Origin: Metallyticus violacea
Lineage: Eukaryota > Arthropoda > Insecta > Mantodea > Metallyticidae
Length of the DNA: 64,000 nt
Direction: 5' to 3'
NCBI GenBank assembly: GCA_030762175.1
Contig: CM060831.1
Location: 96,212,001 to 96,276,000, forward strand
Part shown: positions 43,869 to 56,097 of the stretch, one piece after another
How positions within the stretch are numbered: position 1 is the stretch's first letter
How the letters are laid out: every line of letters begins with the position of its first letter
Program-made: the position numbers and the translations under genes
The notes under the pieces: generated by a model
Databases searched by the model: none
What the model saw: the letters and a program-made list of their open reading frames with translations, nothing else
Told to the model about the DNA's origin: nothing

Positions 43869-44787
43869 TTGCCCGGTGTCTTCCTTCAACTCATTCCTTT
43901 TTACTTAAGTTCAAAGGACTAGCCGTGAGCAAGACTGAAGTATGAAAGGATCCTCCTTCACCACCCCAATACTAGGTAAGAGCAACACTGGTGAGCAAGC
44001 TTTGCTCTTATCTGGCCCGTTTGAGACCCCGCCTGTCTGTAACAGGGCAATTTTATTTATCTTTCGTATAAAAAAGAAGTTATAACGTAATTTATTAAAT
44101 AATCTGAGCAAACATTTAAAAGCTTTGTACTTTACTCCAGTGAACTAATCCTTTGCTTATGTAGTTGCATCATTAATTGCTTATCACAGCAAACAAAGTT
44201 ACGAACTCAGGGGCGGAGGTTGCGAGATTATGCCCAAGATAAGATCAAGTATTGTGTTTGATTAAGTCGCAACATCCGTCACAAAAAGAACCAGGGGTCG
44301 AGTACTGACTGGGGAAGCGTTGAATGCGAAAATTTCCACGAACAACAACGGCCTTCATTGTTTGAACTTAGAAGCGGGATTATCTCCAGCACACAGCCCC
44401 GAGTATCCGAGGGGAAATTGCTTAATTATTGGCAACAGTAGGTCTGGTTGCTCAACGCATCTAACACTCCACCATCACAAATTAATTTTCACTTGTGTTG
44501 CCACGTTGTATCAAGTATAACGAAAGGTTTACAGCGCGGAGTATTCACTTCTGTTCAGAATGTTTTTTTCCTTTCTTCTTCTGTCGGAGTAAAAATATAA
44601 AATTCCTCAAAGTTCGTCATGCAGGAGCTGCGTAAACTAAGCGAATTCCTCAACAAGTTGAATAACTAAAAAGAATATAAAATAGATATAAGACATTATT
44701 AATTAATGAAATGAAATAAGTTGTGGCATTACATTAGGGGAACATAATTAGAATTCTTGCAATCTATAAGCTTCACAAAAGAGAAAC

Positions 44788-44789
<2 letters not shown>
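43869..44789. other. No gene recognised
   Basis: Mixed-composition sequence with short chance frames. Confidence 0.45.
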
Positions 44790-44825
<36 letters not shown>

Positions 44826-44852
44826 TACTACTACTACTACTACTACTACTAT

Positions 44853-44900
<48 letters not shown>

Positions 44901-44901
44901 A
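44790..44901. repeat. Compound (ATT)n(ACT)n microsatellite
   Basis: About 11 ATT units, then about 26 ACT units interrupted by one ATT. Gives a poly-Ser/poly-Asn frame on the minus strand. Confidence 0.98.
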
Positions 44902-46182
44902 GTAATATAGGTTATGTTTAAACTCCTGAATAATCCTCTTACATTCTGTTCTATCCTTATAAAGCATACACTTTTTGAAACAATTTTTTACCATAACACA
45001 ACCTCTCTTTGTTCAATTTTAAACGGGATTTCCTTTTTTAAATTATTACTAGCTAGTTTAAAATTATGTAGGCCACATCTTTTATTTATTTTGACCTCAA
45101 ATGTTGTTCTTGTGTGCTTTTTAACATAAATTAATTTTTACAAAGCCTTTTCCGAACAGGGGTTTTATTTAGTTGCGGATGGGTATCGTTACGATGTACT
45201 TCGGTGAGTAAATGAATTCCTGGCTAATTGCTCACAATTTCGATTTAGAATAATTTTTTACTTTAAATTTTTCTGAAACAATTACAAATCTCCAATCAGA
45301 TACGTTGCTTTTAAATTAAAATTAAAGTTCATTGATTATTTCATTTAAATCTAAGCATCTGCTTTAAATTTGTTATTTACAGCCGGTCGTGTCAGTAATA
45401 AAAACACAAAATTCTTGCTTGGTAAAATTCTTTGAAAGAGAGCGGGTGGGGTACGTGGAGAAAGGAATAGTTAGATTACTGACCTCGGTTATACATAGTT
45501 ATTAATCATTGAGTGACGTAAGATCCCCTTTACGTTTGAACAGAAGATATTACATGAAATGCTCTGCAGTTTTTACTCTCTCCAATTCTAACACCAGATT
45601 GGCAGGCAACGATAAAAAAAACAAAAGGTGTGATAATAAATGCTCCCTTGGCTTTGGAACAACTGGAGGTAAGACGACGAAATCTAAAATTGAATTATTG
45701 GTTTTAAACATCTCTGAATTGATGTGAGTTTGTTTAAATTAAATTTATGTTAAATATTCAGACTGGGAAGTTTAGAAATGAAACTCTGTATGGTATTTTC
45801 CTTGAAATCTGCTGATATCAATTGTTGTTATTATACTCCACAAACACAGGCACACACTGCCCTAACATATGCATAAAGTCACGAGGACTAGTTTGGGATT
45901 CCTTTTTATTCGCTTTGCAATTAAGTGTTAACCTCTTTGGTTTTCCAGGTTTTCTCTGGGTATTCTTCAGATATTTTGCACGTGCCATCGAATTTAGATT
46001 TATTGACATCAGTAGCTCTACTCCGTACCCATGTCGGCACAGAGATTCTTCTTGCACTGTATAAATCAGTGTGCAAATAAGAACGTTGCATAATATTCGC
46101 CCTTCTTTCAATTACTAATTGCTTTTTGACTTTCCTATTAAATGAGATTTTATTATAGTGTTATAAACATCACATATGCATA
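44902..46182. other. No gene recognised
   Basis: Frames at 45509-45727 plus and 45818-46111 minus (97 codons, basic) have no recognised homology. Confidence 0.4.
45735..45793. repeat. ~60-bp dispersed repeat, copy 1
   Basis: AAATTTATGTTAAAT...CTGGGAAGTTTAGAAATG is shared with 54249-54314. Orientation is the same in both places. Confidence 0.6.
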
Positions 46183-46866
46183 TACAGAGGGTGTCAAAAT
46201 GTATACACACTTCAAGCAAAGAAAAAACTGTGTTAACATAACAAAACAGAAAATGATGAACACTAACCATCTTCGACTTTTACAGTTACAATAGTTGCTC
46301 AAAATGTCCACCATCGGCGTCGATACACTTCTGTGTACGTTGAACTGCTGATTGAGTAACGTTTGCGAAAGTGTCCTCAGCGATTGCAGCACATGCCATT
46401 TCAATTTCTTTCCGAAGTGCTGCCATTGTAGCTGGTTTTCTACGGTATAACAACATCCTAAAGAGTTTCCCAAGGTAGGAGTCAAACGGAGTTAGACCCG
46501 GAAAACGGTTTTGTTCTATACACACGCCTCTATTTCCTTTGAACTTCAACAACATTCTTGGCTTTCCAATACCACTTCAAAATTGCTTTCCGCTCTATAT
46601 ATAATTTTGGCTCCATGTTATTGAAGTAACGCTAGCATTACATAATGTGAGTCGCATGTGTTTACAGAACATCATATGATAATCTTGGCTTCATTTGTTC
46701 ATTGTTGATTTACCTGTCACGTACCAACGCTATCATAATGTATGTGAGTTGCATCTGTTTACAGAACATCAAACTACACATTACTGTTGTTTTTCGGTCC
46801 AATTTTGAAATATATTAAATAGATATCTACTGTGAAAGTGTGTATACATTTTTGGCACCCTCGGTA
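46183..46866 (-). mobile_element. Mariner family 1, copy e (shortest, non-autonomous)
   Basis: 684 bp between TACAGAGGGTGTCAAAATGT and the inverse ending CCCTCGGTA, with TA ends. It retains the C-terminal coding end (IAEDTFANVTQSAVQRTQK, then GGHFEQLL) and a stub of the N-terminus. Almost the whole catalytic core and DNA-binding region is deleted. The leader modules are retained. Confidence 0.9.
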
Positions 46867-47789
46867 TTTAGTGGTACTAGCGCCTTTGCTACTGAAATCA
46901 CAAATAATTCGGTTTAATTCCCTACATATTTTGAACATGTAGATTTCCTTTCTTTTTGCAACTTTTGTTACGTGCCGAATATGTAACAATCTAAAAATGC
47001 TGCTAAGAAACCTAGTCGTTGATCTGTCAGTTCGTCGCAATGATGTGCGAAGTTTAGGCATGGCACATAGCTAACAAACAAATATTGGTTTCACTCATAC
47101 TTTGCAACCACAACAGCCTCATGCACACATTCATCAGTTGACGAACGAGTAATAATAAATCGATATTGGTTAAATCCGCATTAAAAAAAAGAAGAGGGCA
47201 AGCGCAAATAAATCAGCAGTTTCCATAATCTTAACTTGTTTTATTGGCAAACTGAGTTACTAAAGCTCTATAGTAACCTACTGAAACAGTGGCGAAACAT
47301 TAGTAGAGCGATTTCTTTTCAAACATAATCCCTTCTGATGGAAGCAGATGAGTAAATGGAGGGACAAGCAACTGTGCGGAGTTTAAGAGAGATGAAAAAT
47401 ATCTCTCAGTACATTTTTAGGAATATTGCTTCAAAAATGAATTTTTTTTAAAAAGTAAGTAAACGATAAACGTCAGAAGGAAGAAATTTGGCAACATACA
47501 AAGACTTAGAAAGTGAAGGAAGAGGAATGCGAGGCAAATGACCAGAAGATAATGAATATTACAAACAAAGCAAAGCATCAGAGAAAATAAAAAATACAGT
47601 GACGAGAGAGGAAAATTGCAAACTTAAATACGTGACCAAATAACGGACACGCACGCGCACACACAGGTGAGGCATTTATGGTGTCGCGGCCATTTTCCTC
47701 CGAAACGGAGGGTAAAATAAATAAATAAAAAAAATGCTTCAAACTAAATTTGAACTGCGACCTTAACTAGTCCTTGAAATTCCATTTCA
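46867..47789. other. No gene recognised
   Basis: AT-rich. A 95-codon minus frame at its start partly overlaps the mariner end. Confidence 0.4.
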
Positions 47790-48464
47790 AGGTCAATTTG
47801 ATTTTTTTAATTGAAATTGTGTATTTTATTTTAAGGGAATGAAAAGAGCGTACAATTTTCAGTATAAAAATTCTAGTACATTGTCAGCTAGGGGTGATGT
47901 GATATTGGGCATAAGACATCAAATGTTTTTCACTCACTTTCATTTCTCTCTCTTTTATTTTGTTATTGCTATGAAGGAAATTAATTTGTTTACACACAGA
48001 AGCCTTCTCCGGAACGGGACGTATCGCACCAAGAAAACGCCATCGAATGGGAAATTCTACTGGGGAAAAGTTGCAAGTCTTTGTATTAGGTGCAGTTGCC
48101 GCTAATCCTCACCGAAATTCCCGTCAACTGGGACGTGATTCGGGGATCTCTCAGAGGAGAGAGGTTAAGCATCACAAATACCATCTATATCACATTAGCT
48201 TACATCAAGCACTTCGTGGGGATGATTTTCAGAAGCGTGCTGAATTTTGCCATCGACTCTAGTACAAATTCAAAACGATAACTTTTCCAACTTACGTAAA
48301 TTGATGCCAGTAAAGTGAAATCGAGTGAAAAACATTTTCTGTCTTATTGTCCAATATCACCCCTGGCTGATAATTTACTAGAACTTTTATACTGAAAATC
48401 GAATGCTCATTCCATTCCCGGAAATGACAATACACTATTTCATTTGAAAAAATAAAATTGACCT
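47790..48464 (+). mobile_element. 675-bp DNA transposon with ~155-bp terminal inverted repeats
   Basis: Arms 47790-47944 and 48311-48464 are reverse complements with moderate divergence (shared CAGTATAAAAnTTCTAGTA, GGGGTGAT, TGTTTTTCACTC). Between them the plus strand encodes a transposase-like fragment (47995-48275): LQVFVLGAVAANPHRNSRQL, SGISQR, then HISLHQALRGDDFQKRAEFC. That pattern fits the DNA-binding domain of Tc1/mariner-superfamily transposases common in insects. The catalytic core is absent. Outer flanks show no obvious duplication. Confidence 0.75.
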
Positions 48465-51400
48465 AATATTTTAGCACTCTTGGAAAACTACATTTTAGAC
48501 CATTTTCATGAACATCTTCCTTGTAACATTTTAATATGTTATAATAGAATTTTATTTTACATAAATTTTTTTCTTAGATTTAGATTGTATTTACACAATG
48601 TTGTCATAAACACATTTATTTGAAAAAATATATTTATGCCAAAAACGTTTATTCTTTAAACAGCAAACATTCTTAAAGTATTTGTGTTTACAGTCTCGAT
48701 AATGAAACAGTTCTTTTCATCCGCCCACAATTAATTCATAAGTGAATAAATTTTTTCCATTGTTGTACTTGTTCTTGGAATCGCCATAACAAATCCGAGA
48801 ACAACTTTCTGTTTTTATTCATACGGCTGGCTTCATCAAACAGTTCATCTTGATCGAAATGTTTAATATCTTGTGATAGTTTTTATGCTATCTGATAGTT
48901 ATTCGACTTTTCAACTTTTTTCCCCACTAAAACTATTTTCAATTTTCCCTTCCATGCGATTCTCTCTGAAGAATTTGAATTATTTTGCCACTTTGAATGT
49001 CAAAATAGTTCCTTTTTAGTTAACTTTAGATAAAATGGTATCAAAGTAAGAAATACTAGTGTTGAAAATTGAAGACATTTATTTATTTTGCGAGAGAAAA
49101 TATGATTTTAATTATCGTACTTGTCAGCAACCCTATTCACAGCACGTAGTAAAGGAAGACACTTTGATTTACGTTGTCTAAAATTACGTCTACATGTACA
49201 AAATAAAACTATTAGTATATGTAGATAAATATAATTTATTTTTAAGAGTGCAGAACTTGACTCTATGCAACGCTTTTGCGACACTGCAATTGGTGGTAAA
49301 TACAAAAAACTTGATTTGTTTTAGTGTTGTACACTTTCAAGGGAAGTGTGCGCTACAAATTTGAGCACAGTGTATAAAATTTTGTTTTCCAGCCATATTG
49401 TAAAACTACACACCGCATAAAGATGCTAGAATTTCCAGGAATTGAATTTTATTCTCTTGAAGGACAATGGTAAATATTTATGCAATTTATGCATGAAAAA
49501 AACCAAATGAACACTTTAGTTTCGAGATAAAAGCCACAAGTGAAAATGAATTTCAAGCTATATTTCCACTTTTACAAAACAATTGTGCAATAATCTTCTC
49601 ATTCCATATAATAGAGTTTGTGGCCTATAGTTTTCTATTTACATATCAGTTGTAACCTAACCTAACCTCAAATCTAGCAGGAACTCAATTTGTTGCCTGT
49701 TTAATTTTGGCTTCTTATAAAATAATAAAACAATATTGAATTGAAATATTACATTGCTTACATAGATTACATTATCTATATGGAAAAAAGTTAAGTACAT
49801 TATAGAATACACGTAGAAAACGTGAATAAATATGAATAAAGTTATAATCAAGCATATCCGTGCTTTAAAACATGTTTATATTATATTTCAACGATTTCAA
49901 AGAAAGTGTTTAATTCATCAAATCTGAAATATTTTATTTATAGCTAATTGAGTGATAGATAAAATTAACATAAAATAAAAGGACCAGACAAACGCGTCAT
50001 TAGGTAAAAAGAAACAGTACACATTCCATTAGGCCCAAAAAAGAACAATCCCATATTTCACGGGCGCATGGTCAATCTAAATGAATAAAAAGCATAAGAA
50101 ATAATAAGCACAAACCTAATTGAAGATTAACTCTGAGAAGGACAAGGAAAATTAGAAAACGGGGAATAGAAGAAATACAATGGGAAAAAAAATCAAGCAA
50201 AAGCAAGCTTGGCGATGGTTTTATCATCTATGTGGTATATGTTTTACTTTCAAGTTAATAGACTACCTTAATGCTTATTGTTTTAGTAATTATGAAATAT
50301 TATGGGACAAAATTAATTATTCACAAGATGAAATGAAATGGAAAACTACCTTTTTGCAGCCTTAACAACAAAGAGAGGACAAAGAAGCCTGGCGCCAGCA
50401 AGTCTACTCCAGCAACGGGGCAATCCCATTACAGCAGCTAAAGGACGTATAACCGGAATAATCCGGTAGAACGGGTCGAGTGCTGACCACACAGCTTATA
50501 CCACCACAGATACAGGACACCTTCTTTCGTCATGTGCGGCAGGCGAATTACACTCAATTATAATACCAGTAAACAACCACTTTTCTAAAAGCATCTGTTG
50601 CTAAAATATGAGACCAAAGTGCTTATCATTTTAATGTTTTACAGCTGCATTGGAGCGATTTATTATTCGCCTATGCACTTAAGGATTATTACATTATTTT
50701 TAGAGTCGTTTTCAGATCAATAGAATGTTCCACACACTAAAATTCTTAGTTTATATGAACATAGCTAAGCAGGAATTGGAAGAACATTTGAAATTATGCG
50801 CAATAATGTACAGGGAGTAATGTGAAGGCGCTTTATTTTGTTTATATGTAAAGTTTGCAAAATCGGTTGCCATGTAATACGGAACGTGTAAAGATGAATG
50901 CAGAAGGCTTGACTGTTTCCAATTAATAGACCACAATATAAACTCATAGTAACCTACATAATTTGTAATATATGTATAAACAAAGTGTAGACATATTCCT
51001 ATAATTATTTAGGAAAACTGAATTACATATTTCAATATTTGAAAAATGCTCTGCCATGGTTTAGGAAAATAGCATTGGAAGAAATTATAGGAAACTGGCA
51101 ATGTACAATATTAACTTGCCCTCATACCGTTATTTTAATATCAACCAGTGGAAACCAGTTAACCTTGATATATGCTTGAACAAAGAATAGTTATAATGAT
51201 AGTTGTGTGTAAAAAATCGTGCTATAGAATTTCTTACTAAATTTCCAGGAATATCATCTCCATCTTTGAATACCATGTCAAATTGGTAAATAAAGTTCGA
51301 ACCCAAGGCACTTTCATTTATAAGAAGCTAAGGGGGGGGGGGGTATTTGAATAGAGAAGTTTGATGAAATAGGCTTCTCGAAAGTTTTTATACGATTAGC

Positions 51401-52887
51401 CCAGAAAATTGATACATGTGTCGGCAGTGCGTTTAAAGCCATTCAGCTGCCGCATCTTTCCATATAAAATTACTGCTGTACCTCAATAAAATTCCCAGAG
51501 GCGCTAAAGCAAAATATCCAGGAGACTGTCTATAATATTCGGTAGGGTGATCTGTGGCGAGTGTCTCAATATCTTTTCAAACATATCCAGACATGTCTCA
51601 CATCGGGGGCTAGGCACTTCGAACATACACTATTGTGGTGAGTGCAATATTAATTACTATTTACTACTAATAAATAACAAAAGAAACGAAAAATGCCCAC
51701 TATGAGTTCCAACCGCGCGACATATTTCCCTCAGGGGTTGGCGAGGTTGTTATGCAGTAATTTCCCGTCGACAAAATCAATTTCTAATTGCGTAGCGGAA
51801 TAGAACCGTGTAAAACAATAATAAAACTACTGTACAAACATCTCAGAAACAAATATAAATTGACAATGAAAGATAATCCCATGACTCAAAGAAAGAAGTA
51901 CTTATAATATTGGCCCATGCAGGCTCCGTTACTAAAACTCATTGTAATTACGTTTAATGGCCTAGGGGACCCGTGGAATCGGACTTTGTAGTGTGTTTGT
52001 TAATAAAAATTAGATTTAGTAATGCTAAATTTTTATTGAACAGTTGTAATCGTAAATAGATAACAAACGTCATATATCACGATTAACTGAACAATTTAAA
52101 TTTGTGTAAATAATTAATTGCATAAAATAAGGAGCTCCATTTCCAATTTATAAAAATGTCCAAAAAACGTTTCCTCCATGGGAACTTCTGACCTACGAAC
52201 CTAGCGCTGCGCGAGCTCAGAAGAAAGAAACAAGACAAAATGAACATGAAGTGACAGTACTCGCGGTGAGGCAAATCACCCATCTGGTGCGTATTGAGAG
52301 GGCCTCTAGTAGGTAATCAAATAACGTCTCAGGTGATGTCAGCACGCTAATACGACCTAGTTAGAAAGTGAACGGAGAAATATCGATCGATGAAACACTC
52401 TCAAGTGCAACCGTCACAATACCTAGACACAAAGAAAAGTAATAGCGGCGAATAAGAGTAGTGTCTTTAGATAAAATAGAAAACTGGTCTACTTAATAGA
52501 TTAATGCACTTTATCACCAATTAGAACAGTGTTCCAACAACCAATTGCAGAAATCAGCCATACCGGAGAAATTACTTTAAATCACAGTGCTGTTAATATT
52601 TTTAAACCACATTTCACAATCTTGTTTACAGTCGGACTAGCTTTGAATATTATGTGTGAAAGTATGGCGGTAAACTGACATGACAAGTTGAAGTAAAGTT
52701 GTAGACTAATTGGGTATATCTACATCAGTGAAATTATTCGTCCCTTTGCAAGCACAAGCAGGTTCATAAGCATACGTTGTAACGGTACATAGAATTCATT
52801 TGTTTCACAGAAGTTCCACAAGTACCACAGTGTTTACTGTAAATACGTTTTATTTATTTATACTGCGTGAATTAGTTGAAAGTTATA
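48465..52887. other. Long AT-rich tract, no gene recognised
   Basis: Contains a G run at 51331-51343 and many short chance frames. Moderately GC-richer patches at 50390-50560 and 51400-51800 show no frame, known repeat or RNA gene. Confidence 0.45.
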
Positions 52888-53046
52888 ATGCCGAAGGTAC
52901 AGCGTTCAACTCGCGTAGAATTGAAGTGTAGGTTAGAGAAATATGGAAGCTATGTTCTTATTTCAAGGCGGCCTCGCTTCCCAGCCGAAGGCCCGGGTTC
53001 CGTCCCAGCAGCTGCAAGTGGAATTTCACTATCATATTCGGTGTAG
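52888..53046 (+). CDS. Short ORF running into a tRNA-like sequence
   Basis: ATG at 52888 begins MPKVQRSTRVELKCRLEKYG, a basic N-terminus of the kind seen in nuclear or transposase proteins. After about 28 codons the frame enters a tRNA-like segment and stops at 53044-53046. The likely history is a small transposon-type gene disrupted by a SINE. Homology not established, and a chance ORF remains possible. Confidence 0.3.
   Translation: MPKVQRSTRVELKCRLEKYGSYVLISRRPRFPAEGPGSVPAAASGISLSYSV
52964..53009 (+). pseudogene. tRNA-like fragment (possible SINE head)
   Basis: CCTCGCTTCCCAGCCGAAGG followed by CCCGGGTTCCGTCCC resembles an anticodon arm, variable loop and T-arm. The B box is imperfect. 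The D-arm part is not clear. Confidence 0.45.
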
Positions 53047-54248
53047 CGTAGCGCGCAGGTTACAAATGAACCACGCCACTTCCCTTTGTCTAACATGTGC
53101 GGAACTCCAGTGCTTTGATCGGCAAGCGAGTTGGCATTATAACACCACTGTGCAGGCATTAAGCAACGTTGCAACGTATAGATATGTTTACTTTATCGAA
53201 TCCCCTAGGAAATACAGGAAAATGTATTTAAACTTTTTTGTTCTCTTTATCAACGCTGTCACCAGTCTTGACTGAGTTTCATTCTGTAAAGAATTTTCTG
53301 TTATTCCATCACCATAGCCAATATATTTTATTTACCTCTCTACTCTCTCCTTTACTCTGATGGTCAATTTATATATGTAATTCATATGATCTTTCGTACC
53401 CATTCTATTAATATGCTGCATTTCGTTATTCCGTTGTTTTTATTAAGCTAAATGCATTATTTGCAGTTCTGTTTTTACATTTTTATTTTTTGATTTTTGC
53501 ATAGCCTTCCTTTTGTCAGTTTTACGATTCATCTCTGAATCCCATTGTCATAATCGACATCTGTATTTAACTTACATATAGTCTCATAATTATAAATTGA
53601 GTTTCTGGTTCTTTTATTGTATAAATATTTTGCAATCATTTTTCTGCAAATTTTTTTTTGAACAAAATTAATGACGAAGTATTAGAGTAGACTGCCGCTT
53701 TATTTAATCTGAGTTTTTTTTTCTAACAAACAAACGCCCGAGGTAGCATCTTTATTGCACCAATTGTAACTTTGTAAACTTTGAGGAACGAAATCTAAAA
53801 ATTCTGAAACATTATCTGCTTGATGCTACTGTGATAGACAAAATACTCTGTGCTTTCGTCTTTGATGTATTTGTTGAACATGCAGTAGAGGCTCTCATTT
53901 CAGATCTTCCCAGGCTCACAGACTATCTATTTAATATACATTTTATGTACTTTTACTTAAGTTTAAAGCCAATATTGATTACTTTTTAGATTTCATCCTC
54001 TACTTTGAAATTTCAAATCTTTTGATGATTAAAATTTAAAGAAATTTCAACTGTTATCATATTTTTAATAGTTGCCTGGCCACCTGGGTTATTGCTGTTG
54101 TTGTTTGAATTTGGAGAAAATAATTATATAAAAATTTCTGAGCATTTAAAGTAATAATCGTGTTTGGTAATACATTGTTTAAAAATAGTGTAGCTGTAAA
54201 ACATTCGCTTTAAGCGTCTGAATAACTAAATTGACATGTATTTTGTCT

Positions 54249-54314
54249 AAATAAAATTTATGTTAAATAGAGTTATTCAGATTGGGAAGTTTTGAAATGA
54301 AAATTCTGTATATA
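54249..54314. repeat. ~60-bp dispersed repeat, copy 2
   Basis: Partner of 45735-45793, with a short insertion (AGAGTT) in the middle. Confidence 0.6.
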
Positions 54315-56042
54315 ATTTGCAGTGTAGATGAATATTAGGATAGCTTAAAAATTAAAAAAATATTAATATCTAACAAGAAAAGCACTGTCCTAATTGAGAA
54401 TAAAATAATCTTATGCTACTCTTAAGAAAACTAAAGTTCAAATAGTAAAAACTTTAACATTAAAACAATAATTTTTGCATTAAAGCAAGGGAATATAGGA
54501 TATTCAATATATTATTTTTTTTTTACAATCGTACCTAATTACAAACTTTTGTCTCCTCGAAATTTACATAGCGTAGGCTCCAGGAAATGTCATTCAATAT
54601 CTATCTATCTAACCTGTGCTCCATATTTATTTTAGGTACTTAAAAAGAAAAAGTTTTTGCTCTAAATGTTGACGCACAAATTGTTACGACTTACCTCAAT
54701 GAGAGATTGATGAAAAGAGATATTGGGAAAATTGTCTCAAAGCAATCATGAACGATTGTGTACCGAGCTAGTAGAAGCGGATGCATTATATTGCCTAGGC
54801 CGTCGCTTGTGTTTTGTCTCCTTTCCATTATAAACAAAAACACAACAGCGTTACATACGAACTAAACGGAATAACATTATAAAGCGATGTGCTTGTTATA
54901 AAATGGACATTGTAGTAAATGTATTCGGGCATATGCGGTATTTTACTTGTATATTTTATATTAACTCTTAATTTATACTAAATTCTTTCACATTAAACAT
55001 GCACATACATACCGTAATTTGTGCGTAGCTGCACTCTTTCCGGCTGACACTACTGGACTAATAAAATGGAAGCAAGGGGTGCAATGTCTTAAAGAGATAT
55101 GTTCGGACTTTGAGCATTACGTCGTATATGCACACACACACACATGCATACCCCACCACTAGTCAGCTTTATGCTTTTTTTTTTTTTTTTTTAATGTTTC
55201 TGATGAATAGGTTTATAATAACGTAATAATCTCTTACTGGAAAGTTAACGAAACATATATTGTAGCTTTGTCAGTATATCTATTTAGTTATTAAAAAGAA
55301 ATGTCTTTATAAAAAGTTGCATCTTAAATGTTATTGCACTATTGCATTAAAGGTAGTACAATTTGGTTTATGAAGAGCATATGCTGAAGTTTTCAAAATA
55401 TGTAACAGGTGCTAATTTCAATGCCCATATGGACCTAATCGTATTCTTTATATAAATATTAAATAACACAGTTTTTAATTCATTAAATAATTATTGCGAT
55501 ATAAACTGCCGTAGTTCAGAATAGCGGAACTGATAATCACTATTGAAAAGAGGTTAAAATAATGTGCCTCCTTAGTTTTTTCCGATTACGCTATGCACTT
55601 GAAAAATAGGTTATGCATTGATTTTTAAATATAGTAATTTAAATAAACAAATTATTGTTTAAGTATATATAATGCATGAAAATACAAACGACTAATTTTT
55701 TTAAGTAATTGCTTTTTAAAGAGGAATTTTCAACTTGCTATGAGATTGTATACTTTTCTTTGTTTCCGTATACACAGTATTATTGGTGTTTACAGTTTGC
55801 TAAACATCAATAATTTTACATTAATTGCATCATAGCAGAAACATAATCGATTATAATGAGACAGGTATGCTGCAATATGCAGAGATTGAAGTGCAGACAA
55901 TGATTGTGCAAGTTTGATATTGAAACATTTTCTAAAACAGTTAACAGTACATTTGTTAAGGAAACAAGTGAGAAAGAGACGATGCGTTAGAGTGGGGGGA
56001 AAATTACAGAAAGGATTTAATTGGATTGTTTTATTTCATGGA

Positions 56043-56097
56043 ATCTCAGGGGTAAATGATAATTCTCCCTCTCCGATGATTGGTTTCCGCTGACTTA
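56043..56097. repeat. ~57-bp dispersed repeat, copy 2
   Basis: Partner of 30243-30300 in the same orientation. Similarity stops abruptly on both sides. Confidence 0.7.

Noticed and set aside
44773..44994. Poly-Ser/poly-Asn protein
   Set aside because: It is translation of a compound trinucleotide microsatellite. The same applies to 8094-8294 and 23789-23995.
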